Assembly: GCA_009193035.1 (NCBI GenBank)
Contig: SWDT01000016.1
Coordinates: forward strand, 767,605 to 831,604
Direction: 5' to 3'
DNA length: 64,000 nucleotides
Source of the DNA: Halicephalobus mephisto
Taxonomy: Eukaryota > Nematoda > Chromadorea > Rhabditida > Panagrolaimidae
Part shown: positions 1-13,041 of the stretch, piece by piece
How the letters are laid out: the number at the start of each line of letters is the position of its first letter
How positions within the stretch are numbered: the first letter of the stretch is position 1
Translations under genes and position numbers: made by a program
Notes under the pieces: generated by a model
What the model was told of the DNA's origin: nothing
The model's input: only the letters and a program-made list of their open reading frames with translations
The model's database searches: none

Positions 1-251
1 GGGAAATAAATTTTATTGTGTAAGTGGTCTCAACACGAATGAGGATTTAAATTGACTTCAATATAATAAATGTAAACTTATTATTTTTCATTGGACTTTT
101 TTAAAAATGAAGCTTCTGTTTTCTATGTACTATATGTAAGAGTAATTTAAAAAATTAAAAATCACAAAAAAGTTAAAAGTAATGATTTTATCTTTCGCGT
201 TAGGACCAAGGTTGGATAACTAAAATTGCCTCTTTAAAAGTAGTTTTTCTG

Positions 252-276
252 AGGTCCACAAGGTCACCTGAGGTCA
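252..276 (+). promoter_or_regulatory. Composite nuclear-receptor-like element (DR3 + DR4)
   Basis: Three hexamers occur in a row on one strand: AGGTCC at 252-257, AGGTCA at 261-266 and AGGTCA at 271-276. The spacers are 3 and 4 bases, so the element reads as a direct repeat of spacing 3 overlapping one of spacing 4. AGGTCA direct repeats are the known binding sites of dimeric nuclear receptors. Function is inferred from sequence only. The distance to the nearest gene start in the window is about 3.9 kb, so it could serve a gene outside the window. Confidence 0.3.
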
Positions 277-3200
277 TGCTCTTTTTCACCAAATTTTTAC
301 CGATTTTCTTGTTTTAATTTCCCGATTTTCACTTCCAGAGCCAAACAAATGAAAAAAATAAAGGTAGCTGCGCACAGGAGAAAAGATAACAGAAATGACA
401 GGACAGAGAAACAAAATATTGATTTAGAGTTGTTATCCTCTAGAGCTTTGAAATATCCGCCGGTATCTTTTCCAGATCGACTTATTTATGCGTAAATAAT
501 TCCCAAAATTTTATCAATCACTTCTTGTTATTTCGTAATCGATAAAATCACCTTTCTTGTCCACTTGACAGGCAACCTTAGTCAAGTACTTCTGCAGAAA
601 TCGAAAACGCCCAATAAGGAAAACTCTACGAGGCTAAACTCTTTTTAGGGTAACAACTTCCCCGGAACCAGTTTGCGCAATTGCGTGTGCTTCGATATTT
701 GTTGATGAGCCAGAAACACGCTGCACGGGAGAATGTCGTGCTCCAGGAGTCCTCAGGCGTTTATTTGCTTTATTGAACATATAAAATCGTAAAAGTTCAC
801 TGGATGATTTAGCAACTGTAATTTTGACAAATTGATACCATGGAATTGGACTAATTTGGTGTTTGTTTTCGAAAACGGAATGAGAAAATCAAATGACTCT
901 TGGTGTCATTTAAGATTAAAGGAATGAGTGTGAAAGAGCTATTCGAGACTCTGGTTTAGGAGTTTAGTGATTTCGGATTTCTTCTGAATGTGTTTTCCAT
1001 TTTTCTTTGAGAACATTTTATTTCCAAGATCTTGTTTCAAAATTCAATTAAGTGCTGAAGTTCGTTTTTCATTTCGGGATCACTTTTGGATTTTTTGCAT
1101 TTCCGTTCTTCCTGTATGTTTGTTGTTGAAATAAGCAATTGGCTTTGTTTAATTTTTTATGACGAGACCTTGAATTGTTTAAAATAAACGAAACAACTTA
1201 TCCTCGAAGGTATTCTTGTAATTTTTGGAATATGCTGAATGCTTTTAAACATTCCAGAACCACATGAACGTTAAATTTTTAATTTTTTAGTTTCACCGGA
1301 AAACTAGAAAGTCGTATCGAAATAATTTTCCGTGATTTCATTGTACACATTTCTGTTTTTTAAATGATGTGATTTTTTATCCGAGATTTTTTTTCTTCTC
1401 TTTCAAAAACGTCCCGTTAAAATCTCGTTTTTAATCTTTTAATAAACTACCTTGCTCGCGACTCCCTTCTGATACGCATATCTTTGACAGGCCAACAAAG
1501 GTCATTATATCGATTCGAGTGTTTGATCCATTTCTTCATCTTTTGGCATCATATTGTTTTGATCATTTGGAATCGACCCATCCCCGATTTATCCCAATTT
1601 TAAAGTCAAATTGGATTTGGAATTTTTGATCATTTTCTGAGACAGCGTTTAACTAAGACGGATTCAAAATTGGGAATTCCTCTTTTGCGACCTTCAGATT
1701 GGAGATTTTTTTGTTTATGGCCGTTCGACATGAGTATGGAAATCGATGGTGATACGTTTTATTTTAAAAAACACATGGCATATTTTTTTAAATTTGTGGG
1801 ATTAGTTTCGAGAAAAAGTCTTTCATTATCCTTTTCCGTTTTGATTGATGAATTCAAAACGAGATCGAATCGATAAAAATGCTGATTGTGTATTTTTTTC
1901 GGAAAAAGATGCAAAAAAGTATAATTGTTGTTCTGGATAAATATAAAAAAGCCCTGTAAATTTGTTTTTTCCCAATAAAGTCATTGATTGATTGAGTCAT
2001 TCCAGGCCAGTCTGCATTCCGTTCCATTACCCAATCTAAAAATGGAAAATAAAATTTTTCCACTTTCAAGCTGAATAAAACTTGTCTTAATTAATTTTCT
2101 TGACGTTTGATCATGTCATTACATCTTTTTGTCCTATCATGATTGATGTAAAGAATAAAACCTCTAAACCGCGATTTATTCTCTTTGTAGTACGTACATG
2201 GAGAACACAGTACTGGAATTCAATTTGTTTACTTGTCGTGTTGCTCTTGTTTTTATTGATCTGGATTTGTGATAAGAGCTTGAAAGTGACAACGGTCTGC
2301 AGATGTTTTTTGTTTGATTATGAGGCTTCTTCGTATTCAAAATACCGAAAAACATTAAGGAATAAAGCTGCAAATCTTTAAATTTAATTTTTTCGAGCTT
2401 GGTATTGTTTTAACTGCTTAGTTGTAAGCATTGGAAAAAATTTGCCGAAACTCACGAATTTTTAAATTTTAAAAAAGAAACCTGATTTTTGACTTTTTGC
2501 TCTATTTCTATGACCAACATTCCGAACTTTTTGTTGTAATTAATATATAATTCAAAAAATCATCACTTAGAGTTGTGTTCATTTTTTGCATCTATTTTTA
2601 ACATCGGCCATTTACCCCAAAACGCGAAAGAGTATTTTCAACTTGTTTCTATTTTTTCATTTTTTATCGAAACAATGGATAATAAATTTCAAACCCGTAC
2701 TTACATCACCAATCTCGTTCACATATTTTTACAACCCAAATGAAAGTTTTTACAAACTAGAATGATTCAACCACATGGTGAAATCTGTTTGGTCCATTGG
2801 AATCTCTATTTGTGACACTTTTGATGGTTCATTTCAAGTTTGTCATTGTCTCGTTCCTTTCCCTTTCTGGCAATTGAATTCAATTCTCACTTGCCTGCCC
2901 GGGACCGCCGGGGCACTATTTTCCATGTGAGTAAAGATGCCAAGTTTTCCATTGATTAAGCTTGAACCGGGAGACGTTTTTAATTCAGCCATTTTTTATC
3001 TTTGTTTAAAAACTACAAGCAGGGTTCAAGAGGTCTATGACTGCTGTCTGTTTATTTTTTCTGAGGACGCTGCCGAGATTTCCCTTTTTGGCATGTTGCC
3101 CTTGGCTTTTTGCTCTGTGTTTGTTTTTGTGTTCATCCAAACTTAGATTAGGATTAGAAATGTGCAATTTTCTCGCTGATATCAAGTTCCGTGGAATTTT

Positions 3201-4029
3201 CGTTTATTATTGATTAGGAAAATTTCTCATAATGTGTTTTTTGTAGAAAAAGTAAATTACGTGCCATTGGTTATATTTGAGCTCATATACAAGTCTGCCT
3301 CCTGCTTTCGTCCTGAGGAACAAATGTTACTCTTATTTACCCTGAAAAAACAAATTTGACCCATGGTCAATTGTTAGCTCCCTTTTTGAACAAAGGCACC
3401 CATTAAATCCATGACACGCTAGTAACATCATCAATCCATTTCATCCCCAGCTTTTGAGTCCATTCAATTTTGTCAGTTGCAAGGCAGTTGACCGGCCAAA
3501 GGGTCACTGCACGCTTAAAAACAGATGTGCCCGCAGGAAAATTTCAAAAGTTTCAATTCCGTGTTCAAATCTAGCAGTTGTCATTATTGTCTTGTCCTCG
3601 ATGGATTTTGACAAGTTGTCATTTTGTATATCCCGACTCAACTTTTTTTGAAGGAATTTAAAAAATAAAACATCTCACGTTTCAGTTTCTGCAAAAACGG
3701 GTTATTGTCATGTCCGTATTCCGTGTGTTCTACGAGTATTTGAGTAAACCTGCAGAATTGAATCAATTTCATTTACGTTGTCTTATGAAAGTTTTGTTTG
3801 ATCAATGCTTGTGATCATGCTTAATCCGTCTTCCCCGCGCGTTCCATTGTGCGCAATTTTTTCATTCAAGGTATTCCAGTCGTTTTTAAGATCATTTTGA
3901 AATTGATTTGGCCCATTTTTTGATTTTCCTCTCACCCTCGGCCTTTCCTGGACAGCTTGCTTGTTTGTTTTTTCTTGTTTGTTTCTCCCAATTACTCAGT
4001 TAAAACCGACCATAGTCCAACCCCAATCA

Positions 4030-4155
4030 ATGCCATCGGCAATTGTCGATTACAAAGCATTGGATCTGCTAGGCAAAAGTCTATTGATTGAAAAACAAGC
4101 GAGTCGGCTGTCGATGCCTTCCCTCATTACACGAAAAAACGAAAACGCTAATTGA
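4030..4155 (+). other. Upstream open reading frame (41 codons)
   Basis: An ATG-initiated frame of 41 residues (begins MPSAIVDYKALDLL) ends with TGA 12 bases before the ATG at 4168. Its codon use looks more coding-like than the surrounding DNA. It may be a uORF in the 5' leader of the downstream gene, or chance. No similarity is recognised. Confidence 0.2.
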
Positions 4156-4167
4156 CGAAACTTCGAT

Positions 4168-7100
4168 ATGAGCGAACGAATTTTAGAAGATATGACCGAC
4201 AGAAGACCGCCTCCATTGCGGTCCAATCCCGGTAAGGAAAATTACTCATTATTTATCTCTCATTTCTAATTTAGACCACACCGTCCAAAACCCCACTTGG
4301 ACGGTTACTCGAAGACAAAGACAAGAAGTCTCCCCGGTGAGGGTCCCTGGCGTAGCGTCGAGCGCCATCGAACCCCGCCACTACCAGCAACGAACAGTCA
4401 CTACTACAGAGCGTGTGCAGATCGTCCAAGTTCCGTTAGAAGTGAACACTGACAATCCTGAAGCTGTTTTCTTGTCGTTGTCCCCTACTGGCACCACCAG
4501 CCAGCACATAGAATCCACGACAACCACGATCGAAGCGGGCGGAGTGCCGGTCATCGGAGCACTGACTAAAGATGGCGTCCCTGTATTCAATGGTATTTAT
4601 ATGAATAGTCAACAGAGACAAACGACCACGGTTATCACGACAACGACGACTACATATCGAATACTGGACGACAGCAGCGAAGCCAGTGATGACTTCGAGA
4701 TGATCTCCGATGAGGAAGAGACACAAGTCACAGTAGATTTACCTTTGCTTATCAGTGAAGAAGATGCTAAGGCCGCAGAAGAAGGAGAATTTGTCATTGT
4801 AGACAAACGAGAATCCCCCCAGAACTTTGAAAGCGTGACGACAGTCATGATCACAGATTCCCAACCTACTATTGCAGAGCTCCAGTATCCGGAACCCAGA
4901 ACCGAAAGCCAGGCAGAAACATTCATCACTAGTGATCAGTCCTCTCCGCCACACGATATCTTAACAAGCGGCGACAACACTCCAGGAGAATTTTCGCCAT
5001 TCTCACCTCACTCACCCGACTCCGAACAATACGAGATGGTCACCACACCATCGACAGACACCGACGAAGAAGAAAAACGAACACTATTCGAAGCAAACGT
5101 GTACGATTCAGGAATCTACGATCAACAGCAATCGAAAGCTTCATCGAAAGAGAAGTATCCCCAACCCCCATATCCAACGACGGAGAAATACGAAGGACAG
5201 ATAAGTCACACAAGAAGAACGAACGACATGAGAGATTTCCCTATTCAAGCTTTAGTAGCTACCTATCACACAGGAAGGTCAGACGAACCATTATCAAAAC
5301 CAAAATCTACATTTAAAACCATATTTCAAAAAGACTCCAAAAAAAGCATATCAGATGAAGAATTTGATATTCCGGACACATCGAAATCAAATCGAAGACG
5401 ATCAGAACCAGAAAGCCAACTATCACTTCCATTCGCAAAACAAATTGCCAGCTTTTTCAAAAAACATTCAGTGCAACAAGATTACCCAGTTAGCGAAGTT
5501 GACGAAGGACCTCTGGATAGAACTACGCGCGCGGGAGAACTCGATGGAACTCCATTGACCACTCACGTTTCCGTCTACCACTCCGGCAAATCCGATGAAC
5601 CAGTTGCAGCTCCTCCCAAAGTCGAAAAGAAAGTCGAACCTAAACCAGAAGAAGAAGATCTGGCTGACAAAGCTAAATCACTCGGACACAAGATCACCGG
5701 CTTTCAAGAAAGGTGCTGCTCATTCCGACTACCCAGTTAGCGAAGTTTACGAAGGACCTCTGGATAGCACTACGCGCGCAGGAGAACTCGATGGAACTCC
5801 ATTGACCACTCCACTCACGTTTCCGTCTACCACTCCGGCAAATCCGATGAACCAGTTGCAGTTCCTCCCAAGGTCGAAGAGAAAGGTGAACCTAAACCAG
5901 AAGAAGAAGATCTGGCTGACAAAGCTAAATCACTCGGACACAAGATCACCGGCTTCTTCAAGAAAGGTGCTGCTCATTCTGACTACCCATCAAGCGAAGT
6001 TTACGAAGGACCTCTGGATAGAACTACACGCGCAGGAGAACTCGATGGAACTCCATTGACCACTCACGTTTCCGTCTACCACTCCGGCAAATCCGATGAA
6101 CCAGTTGCAGCTCCTCCCAAAGTCGAAGAGAAAGTCGAACCTAAACCAGAAGAAGAAGATCTGGCTGACAAAGCTAAATCACTCGGACACAAGATCACCG
6201 GCTTCTTCAAGAAAGGTGCTGCTCATTCCGACTACCCATCAAGCGAAGTTTACGAAGGACCTCTGGATAGAACTACGCGCGCGGGAGAACTCGATGGAAC
6301 TCCATTGACCACTCACGTTTCCGTCTACCACTCCGGCAAATCCGATGAACCAGTTAGAGCTGTTGCTGGTAATGATGGTCATAATGAAATACATGCAGCT
6401 CATGGTTTGCCTATCAGAATAGACATTAAGGAGGAGGAGGCGTCAACTACTACATCTGAAGATGATATTCGAAATGAAGAATATGGAGAACATAATGTAA
6501 GTGGTGTTCCGATTCGAGAGCATTCGACACTTTATAATGATGGAAGATTGGAATATTCAGTTCCATCGTCTACAACTAGGATTATTACTTCCTCTTTGCA
6601 TCAGAATATTTCTTTTGATGACGAAACTGCTGATGATTCACTTCCTAAATTCTCTTCTCCAAAAACTGCATTCAAAGTAAAAATTACTGCAAAGGAACCA
6701 GAGCAACTTCCTTCTCCTGGTACCCGACTGCCCGCAATATCTCTCTCGCAAAGTGATCATAATGTGTCTCGGTCCATTGGACAGCGAGAAATTCGATCAT
6801 ATACCGATCGGCTCGTATCTCCTGAAAGAAGACGAGGCTGGACCACTATCACGGAAACAACTACCATCACGTACTCAAAGCGAGTTTGTACGGAGAGAAA
6901 CGTGCGAGGTAGACGTCAGAGGCTGTTCGAAAACGTTGAAGTTCGCGAATACGGCTCCCCAGTGTTCTCGCCAACACGACGCTATGCTCAACGTGCCCCT
7001 GACTTGAGTTTGCGATATGACTCCTACAGGAGTCGCTCCCAAGGTCCCATGAGTCGAATGGACCGCTGGCAGCAAACTGATGATTATATGTCGCCGCCCA

Positions 7101-7585
7101 TCTATTCTCGTGAAAGTCATCGGTCGCGTTCCGCGACTCGAAGCGGTGAGCACACTTACCGATCGTATTCCTCCCGGCTCTATGACCGGAGGGCATTCAT
7201 TGAAGACCAGTATCCGGCGACTTACTACGAACCACCTGTTGACTACCCTCTCAGCACGCAATCAACTCCCATGAAACGACCCGAATATGTCCATGCTATT
7301 GACCACGGAGATCTGCTGATTCCATTAGACCATTCTACTCCTCAACGTCCTAGAAGAGAGGCGGGATTGCGGTACCAGTATTCTAATCTGGAAGAGATTC
7401 CTGTGACACAATTGCTAGAAGAATTTCCGTCTCTTGAACAAGACGGCCCTCATGGCCAAACTCATATTGATACAGTGCCTTTGGAAACCCGATTACTCGA
7501 GCCCGGTGTTCACGTCCGACACCGCCCGAATGCTCCTCTTCGTCGAGCACAGCAGCGTGTTAGAAATTATTGTGTAGTGTTGTAA
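4168..7585 (+). CDS. Large repeat-rich protein resembling the tail of nematode ankyrin UNC-44, with C-terminal CaaX box
   Basis: The model has two exons, 4168-4231 and 4275-7585, joined in phase across a 43-bp GT..AG intron. Together they give 1125 codons. The start is the first in-frame ATG after a TGA at 4153. The N-terminal third is acidic and Ser/Thr-rich with runs of Thr (TTTTTT). Then come four tandem copies of an 83-residue unit (YEGPLDRTTRAGELDGTP, VSVYHSGKSDEP, Lys/Glu linker, LGHKITGFFKKG). A basic, Arg/Tyr/Ser-rich C-terminal part follows. The YEGPL..VYHSGRSD pattern recalls the long alternative tail of C. elegans UNC-44. This is from memory, and no ankyrin, ZU5 or death domain is visible here. 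The protein ends in Cys-Val-Val-Leu (7571-7582), a prenylation-type CaaX box. The frame is broken twice inside the repeats: 2 bases are missing near 5704 and 5 extra bases lie at 5811-5815. The two changes compensate, leaving about 105 bp out of frame. Confidence 0.6.
5479..6355 (+). repeat. Tandem 249-bp coding repeat, about 3.5 copies
   Basis: Copies begin near 5479, 5727, 5980 and 6229. The last is partial and ends in SGKSDEPV. Copies are nearly identical in DNA, so the array is young or homogenised. Copy spacing is 249 bp apart from the 2-base deletion and 5-base tandem insertion (CCACT duplicated) that disturb the second copy. Older, diverged relatives of the VYHSGKSDEP motif lie on either side, for example YHTGRSDEP near 5260. 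Confidence 0.9.
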
Positions 7586-10500
7586 ATTGTCTTGTCTTGC
7601 ATTTTTTTCTAATTCGCTTATGATTTAAGGTGTTCTTGAAGGACGACGTCGAGTTTTATGTCTTGTGTTCCTAGAGTAGCCCACGTAATAATTATTTGCT
7701 TTGAAATACCGCGGACAATGATATATTGATTATTTAATTGCGAGAGTGCAAAGGTTTCGACGCCCTTTAGCATTCTTCTGTCCTGTCCGTGATGGTCAAG
7801 ATGGCTTTTGTTATCATAAGCTCATAATCCCTCGGCGTCCGTTTCGGAGAAAACTCAAGTCATAAGCGATTCATTCCTGTTGGTCAGTCTACTTGATTGT
7901 ATTTCGTCTTCTCGAACGAAAATTGTTGCTTCTTTCAGTCCTGGTGCTCAATTGCATATTTTATGTGTTTTTGAAGTGAATCGCATTGGATTCATCTAGA
8001 GTAGTTGGAAATCGATTGCATTTGATGCGGTTTTAATTAATTTTCCGTCCTGGTACTTTAATATTTGTTAAATTTGAGAGAATAAAGGATTGGACTAATT
8101 ATTTCCATCATTAAAAGACTAGCGAGTTGAATGAGAAAACGAAACCACTTACAATTTTCCTCCAAGATTCTGCAAAAAAGACCAATTTGGTTTCAAATTT
8201 TCAGTCAATTAAAGGTCTCTTACTCCTGTTTAGATAGAAAGAGCGATCTACGTTCTAAATGTTCCGAGAAATGTATGAAAATATGCTGGTTTGAGGACTT
8301 GACTACCTACAAATCTGTTCCTTTTTTTACTTAATTGTGCAATTGAAATCTGTGATACATTGTTAAAGATGCTACGATTTTAAAAGCACATTTACAAAGA
8401 AATTGCTTCTGTATTGAATCTAGTGAAAGAAATCAAGAGATTCGTATGTGATCTTACCTGAAAATAGCTTTTTTACAAAGTTTCCTTTAATTAATGGAAA
8501 ACATTCAAAGTACTTGAAAATCTGGCGACGGATGTTGCTTGAAGTAGCTTGATTCCGGCGAAACGAGTCCCATCTGGGCATTTCCGGACTAACTAACATG
8601 TTCCAGAGCCTTGGCTCATCTTCCTTTTGCGTCTTGAAGGCGGCACTTGTATCGATTCCGGCAACGCTTGCAACCGCGTTTTGGCGACTTTCCGCCCATC
8701 CTCCCTTCGTCTTGCATTAGAGTTCAAGCCGCTCTGCAACGCCCAACGTGTTAAAAAATGAAATCGGGCTACTACGATCAATTCTTTTCTGCCAGTGCCA
8801 GCTGTTTAACGAAATCAATCAGTCCAAAGTTTGAATTTTAGGTCTGGTTCTCGATTTCCGTCTTAACTATGCAGTCGTAAAGATAGTGTGATAAGAGTTT
8901 TAGGCATAGTAAGGATTAGTTTTGGTTATCAAAGTGGGCTGATCTCATGGAGAATATTTTTACTTTAAGAAACTGTAATATTCGTCATTGACAATGACAG
9001 ACGATTTGAGGAGTGAATGAAACGAATGCCAGTTTTTATTCTTTCGACTTGGACTAAAACGTTTCCGGCCAAAGTTGAATTGAGCGTGAGTTGAACTTGA
9101 CTCCCCCAAGCTAGAATTGCTCAATTGACATCCGTTTGGACTGGATGTCAGATGAGATAAGTAGGGAATTCATAAAAAAAATTAAAGATTTGTTCAAAAT
9201 GTTAGTTTTTAGGTAAATGGGATTTTGTGTTATGACTATTTGAGTTTTTCTGAAAATAATTGCCTAGAATTTTACCGCGAAAATTGGGTAAAAACATTTT
9301 AGAAAGTGTTTTAACCCGGAAGGAATCCAAAATTGTTTTTTGTTCCAGAACTCATAAAATTTGTGTTCTCTTCAGGAAGTATTAAAAGCTTCCAAGTCTT
9401 TATGAATGTTTCAAATATCTTAAAACAACAATTTTCCAAAATCTCTTCATATATCCTGTTTCTAATCCTCGATATCAGCATTCTCTATTCGACTTGTTTT
9501 TTGCCATCGTCAGATCTGTTTTATTGTTAGTACTTCCTAACATATGATTTGTCTTTTGATCTTTTTATCATTAAACTGGCTGTCTAAATCCCATATACCG
9601 AACTTTGTAAAAGATGTAAATTTTAATGACTCTTAAAAAACGCACGACTGGCATGATAATTTACGACTAGCTTTTTCTTTACTTTGATGTTCCAACTAGA
9701 TTGATTACCGTGAATACTTCCTCGCCATTCTCTAAATTTTGTTTCCTTCTTGCCGAGTTCATCATTGGTTCCCAAAATAATTCAATCCTTTTTGAAATGC
9801 ATGTTAGATTTCGATTTTTTCACACATTTCGGGAGAAACGGAGTAGACTTGTTTTTATTTCAGTTGTTTTGGTCATCAAAGGAAGTGCAAACAGTATAAA
9901 ACGAAAATAAACAATTCTTGGTCTTGAAGATTTTGGGTGAGATAATTTTTTTCAAGGACTAGACATCACGTGTTGTGGAAGAATCTAGATTTTCTTAAGG
10001 ACGGTTTTCTTAGAGAAGGATTAGTTTAGGATTGAAAAGATCCAGAAATGATCTTTATTTCAAGACATTTAAGTAAACTTTGTATTTTACCACGAAAATA
10101 GAGAGAATTTCTGCATTTATTTAAGCAATTTCTTCGAAATTATGGAACAAGTGTAGAAAATTTCCATGTCAGAATTTCCAACGTATTTTTTTTATCGTAA
10201 ATGTCTGAAATTTAAAACATTTACTGTAGGATTAGTACAAAATTATAAAATTTACTTTTTTATATCTTTGAATATGTTTATTATCTCACCATGGAAAAAG
10301 GATAAAAATAATTGCTGTAAATTTCAATTTATGTCCGTAATTTTTTAATTGCAAAGATCAATTTCCTCTACATTCCTCACGTTCATCCCATTTTCCCAGC
10401 TGATCAAAAAATGAACATTTTCCAATTCAACAGAATGAATCGATAATGTCCGATGTGAAGTTACTATTCACTCGTCCCTCTAATCGATTCTCTTGTTCTA

Positions 10501-13041
10501 AGTGATTTTTGTTTGTAGCCATCGGCACTAATCTGGTTTTTGTTATTTAGCCATTGTTATTTGTTGGTTTTTCAGATTTGTCTTGCTTTGTTTCACTGGC
10601 GGTTTTGTTTTATGTATTCTTGTATTCAAAAATCCATTCCGACGATTAAAAATTGCTCTAGTTTCTTTAAGAATAAAATTTTGCTTTTCCTGTAGCTACA
10701 GTATCTCGATAAGAATGAATGAGTTTGTCAGTTGTGGTGATCAGGCCATTTTGCATAAATCGGTCTGTCCTCTGGCACTGACTGGTCCGGGTCGATTGTT
10801 TTATGGCCGACAGTGTGGTGGATGTTCCATTTCTGGAAATAAGGGCAATTATTTTAGTGAGCTATTGTTTGGAACATCTTTGAAGAGAAAATAGAAATTT
10901 CTAAATTTAGAATACGTGACGGATTAAGGTTGGCGTGAATGAAAAAATATAAAATTCCCGCATGTAGTTTGCATTATGTCATCCACAGTATATATCCAGG
11001 GTGTTTTAGATTTTTATTCTGTGAAAACTTTTGAAGTTTATCAGAATCTTAAAGAAATCAAAAAAGGCAAGAAATTTTCATACGAGATAAAAGTTCTTTG
11101 TGATCTTTTCACTTTCGAAATCTGAAATAGAATAAGTTCTTTTCGGATTTCCTCAATTTACAAGCAAAAACAATAAAAGACTAAATTCCCTAGTTACTCT
11201 GTCTAAATACACTGACAGTAGAAAAAGATCCTAAAACCTCTCTAATTTCGTTTTTTATAAGATTGCTGCGAGTTCTTTTAACTAAAAGTTTTTATTTAGT
11301 ACTCAAAACACAACTTTGGACTTCTCAATGGTGGATTTTACTTAATTTTAGATACATCTAACTTTGACATTGCCTTAGGCACAAATTTCATCGAAACCTC
11401 CACAGTTTTTTTACTGTAACAGCATTTTTTATTTTCTCTCTGCAAAGAATCTTATCTTTTGCAAAAAATTCATGGTTTTCTTAGGAACCAAGAATTGACG
11501 ACCAGCTAGTGTTGATAGACAGTTTGTCCTTGATATGCTCTAAATATTCAAAAAATTCTCCCATCTGTCCCTTCATTTACACCACATGAATTTTAAATTG
11601 AAGTTGATGATCAAATTCGAGGAAAGTTTGATCTTTTTTGTTTAGACTAGAGGTCATCCATGCATACGATCATATTTCTTTTTAAAAATTAAAAAAAATT
11701 AAATCCAAATTTAACGGTTTAGATTGAATTTTGCTTATTGCTTTATTAAATTTTACATTAGGTACGAAGTAGAGACGTTAATTTACGGAAAATTAAAGTC
11801 CAGGGTCTTGAAATGAAAATGCAAAAAACTTTCTGTCAAGAATTTTAACTTTTCTGTTCTACCGCGAAAATTCACTGCAAAAAATTGTTTATATTCTCTT
11901 TTCCTCAGGCAATCGGATTATATTCAACTTTCGCCCTCTGTCAAAAATTAAATTTCCCACACATCCAGAAGTTTATGATTGCCTCAAGGGAAAAGAGTTC
12001 AACAGTCTCGTTATTCCATTTGTGGATTTTCTGTTTGAACATAGTTGATATAATAGGTTCATTGTCTTTCATCTGGTATCCCCGCATAAATTTGGTCGTT
12101 TCCCAAACCGGTCGAAAAGAGGAAAACACGCGCAGACAACCGCAACCCTCAGAGCCGATCGAAGGAAAGACGCCAATTTGGCAATCGAAGTGAACAAAGT
12201 GAAATGTCTTACTCCTTTTTTGATTTTACAAAGTCTGGTTTCGTTTTTTCGGGGGATTATCCGATTTGAGAACGGATAAGCTGATGTACTTCTTCCAGTT
12301 GATCTCGACGAGAAAAAATAAATATTATTCGTGAAAAGTAAAGGTTTGAAAAAATTCAATTTTGAATCCAATTCGAACTTTAACACGAAAATTTTCACTC
12401 TTGTTATTTAGCATTTTTGATTTTTGAATTTCTTCTTTTTCCTTACTTCTTTACACTTTTTTCTTACTTTCTCAAGTTTTCGTCCCGAAAGCGAAATATT
12501 CTAAAATTTACCATCGTGATTTTTTGCTCTTTCCACTTTCTGAACGTTATCTATTTTTGGTTCACCTTTAACTCTTTGATGCTTTTATTACCTTCTTTAT
12601 TTACTACTATAACTTTTCTTGACCGATCACGTGGACTAAGTGACGTTCAAGTGAACTTGAAAACATTTTATTTTTCTTCAGTCAATCTAGATTTTTCCAA
12701 ATTATTGCAATTTGCAATTGATTTGGAAATTTCTGTTGGAAGAAAAAAACCTGATTTTCTTTTAATAGAGATTCCACAAGGCCAGATATTTCATTGATCC
12801 GATTATTTTAGTTCTTTTTATTCAAGTAATTTCGAAAAAAGACAAGTATTACAGATGATTCATGATTTTATTTATAGTTGTAAGATTTTCGTGGAATTTC
12901 ACGTCATAGATTTTAGCTTTAAATTGGTATTTATACAGGTTCGTTGCAAGTCCTCAATCCACCAAACTTGCCTTTTGACGAGTCCAAGCAAGTCAAAACG
13001 GGTCGCTACCAGGTCAATTCCTCTTTCTCCTTCCAGGGATC
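7586..13041. other. Long gene-free interval
   Basis: About 5.4 kb without a supported gene. The only composition change is a more GC-rich patch near 8590-8770, which has no coherent spliced frame. Short open frames at 11885-12193 and 12417-12797 are low-complexity and unsupported. The right end, 13020-13036, carries a pyrimidine tract and acceptor (CTTCCAG) directly before the PTR start. This suggests that part of the interval is promoter or 5' UTR intron of that gene. Confidence 0.5.

Larger units (their letters stand above)
1..4167. other. Gene-free 5' region
   Basis: No convincing coding exon is visible over about 4.2 kb. The open frames are short, AT-rich and lack splice-consistent partners. 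The right part is the upstream region of the repeat-rich gene beginning at 4168. It contains a cluster of nuclear-receptor-type half sites near position 252 and a short upstream open frame at 4030-4155, listed separately. I see no tRNA, rRNA or transposon signature. Confidence 0.5.

Noticed and set aside
4381..7261. Long antisense open frames opposite the repeat-rich gene
   Set aside because: They are Ser/Val-rich mirror frames of a Thr/Glu-rich coding region and have no independent support.
8593..8781. GC-richer patch with an open minus-strand frame of 62 residues
   Set aside because: No splice partners, no motif, and an arginine-rich low-complexity translation typical of a shadow frame.
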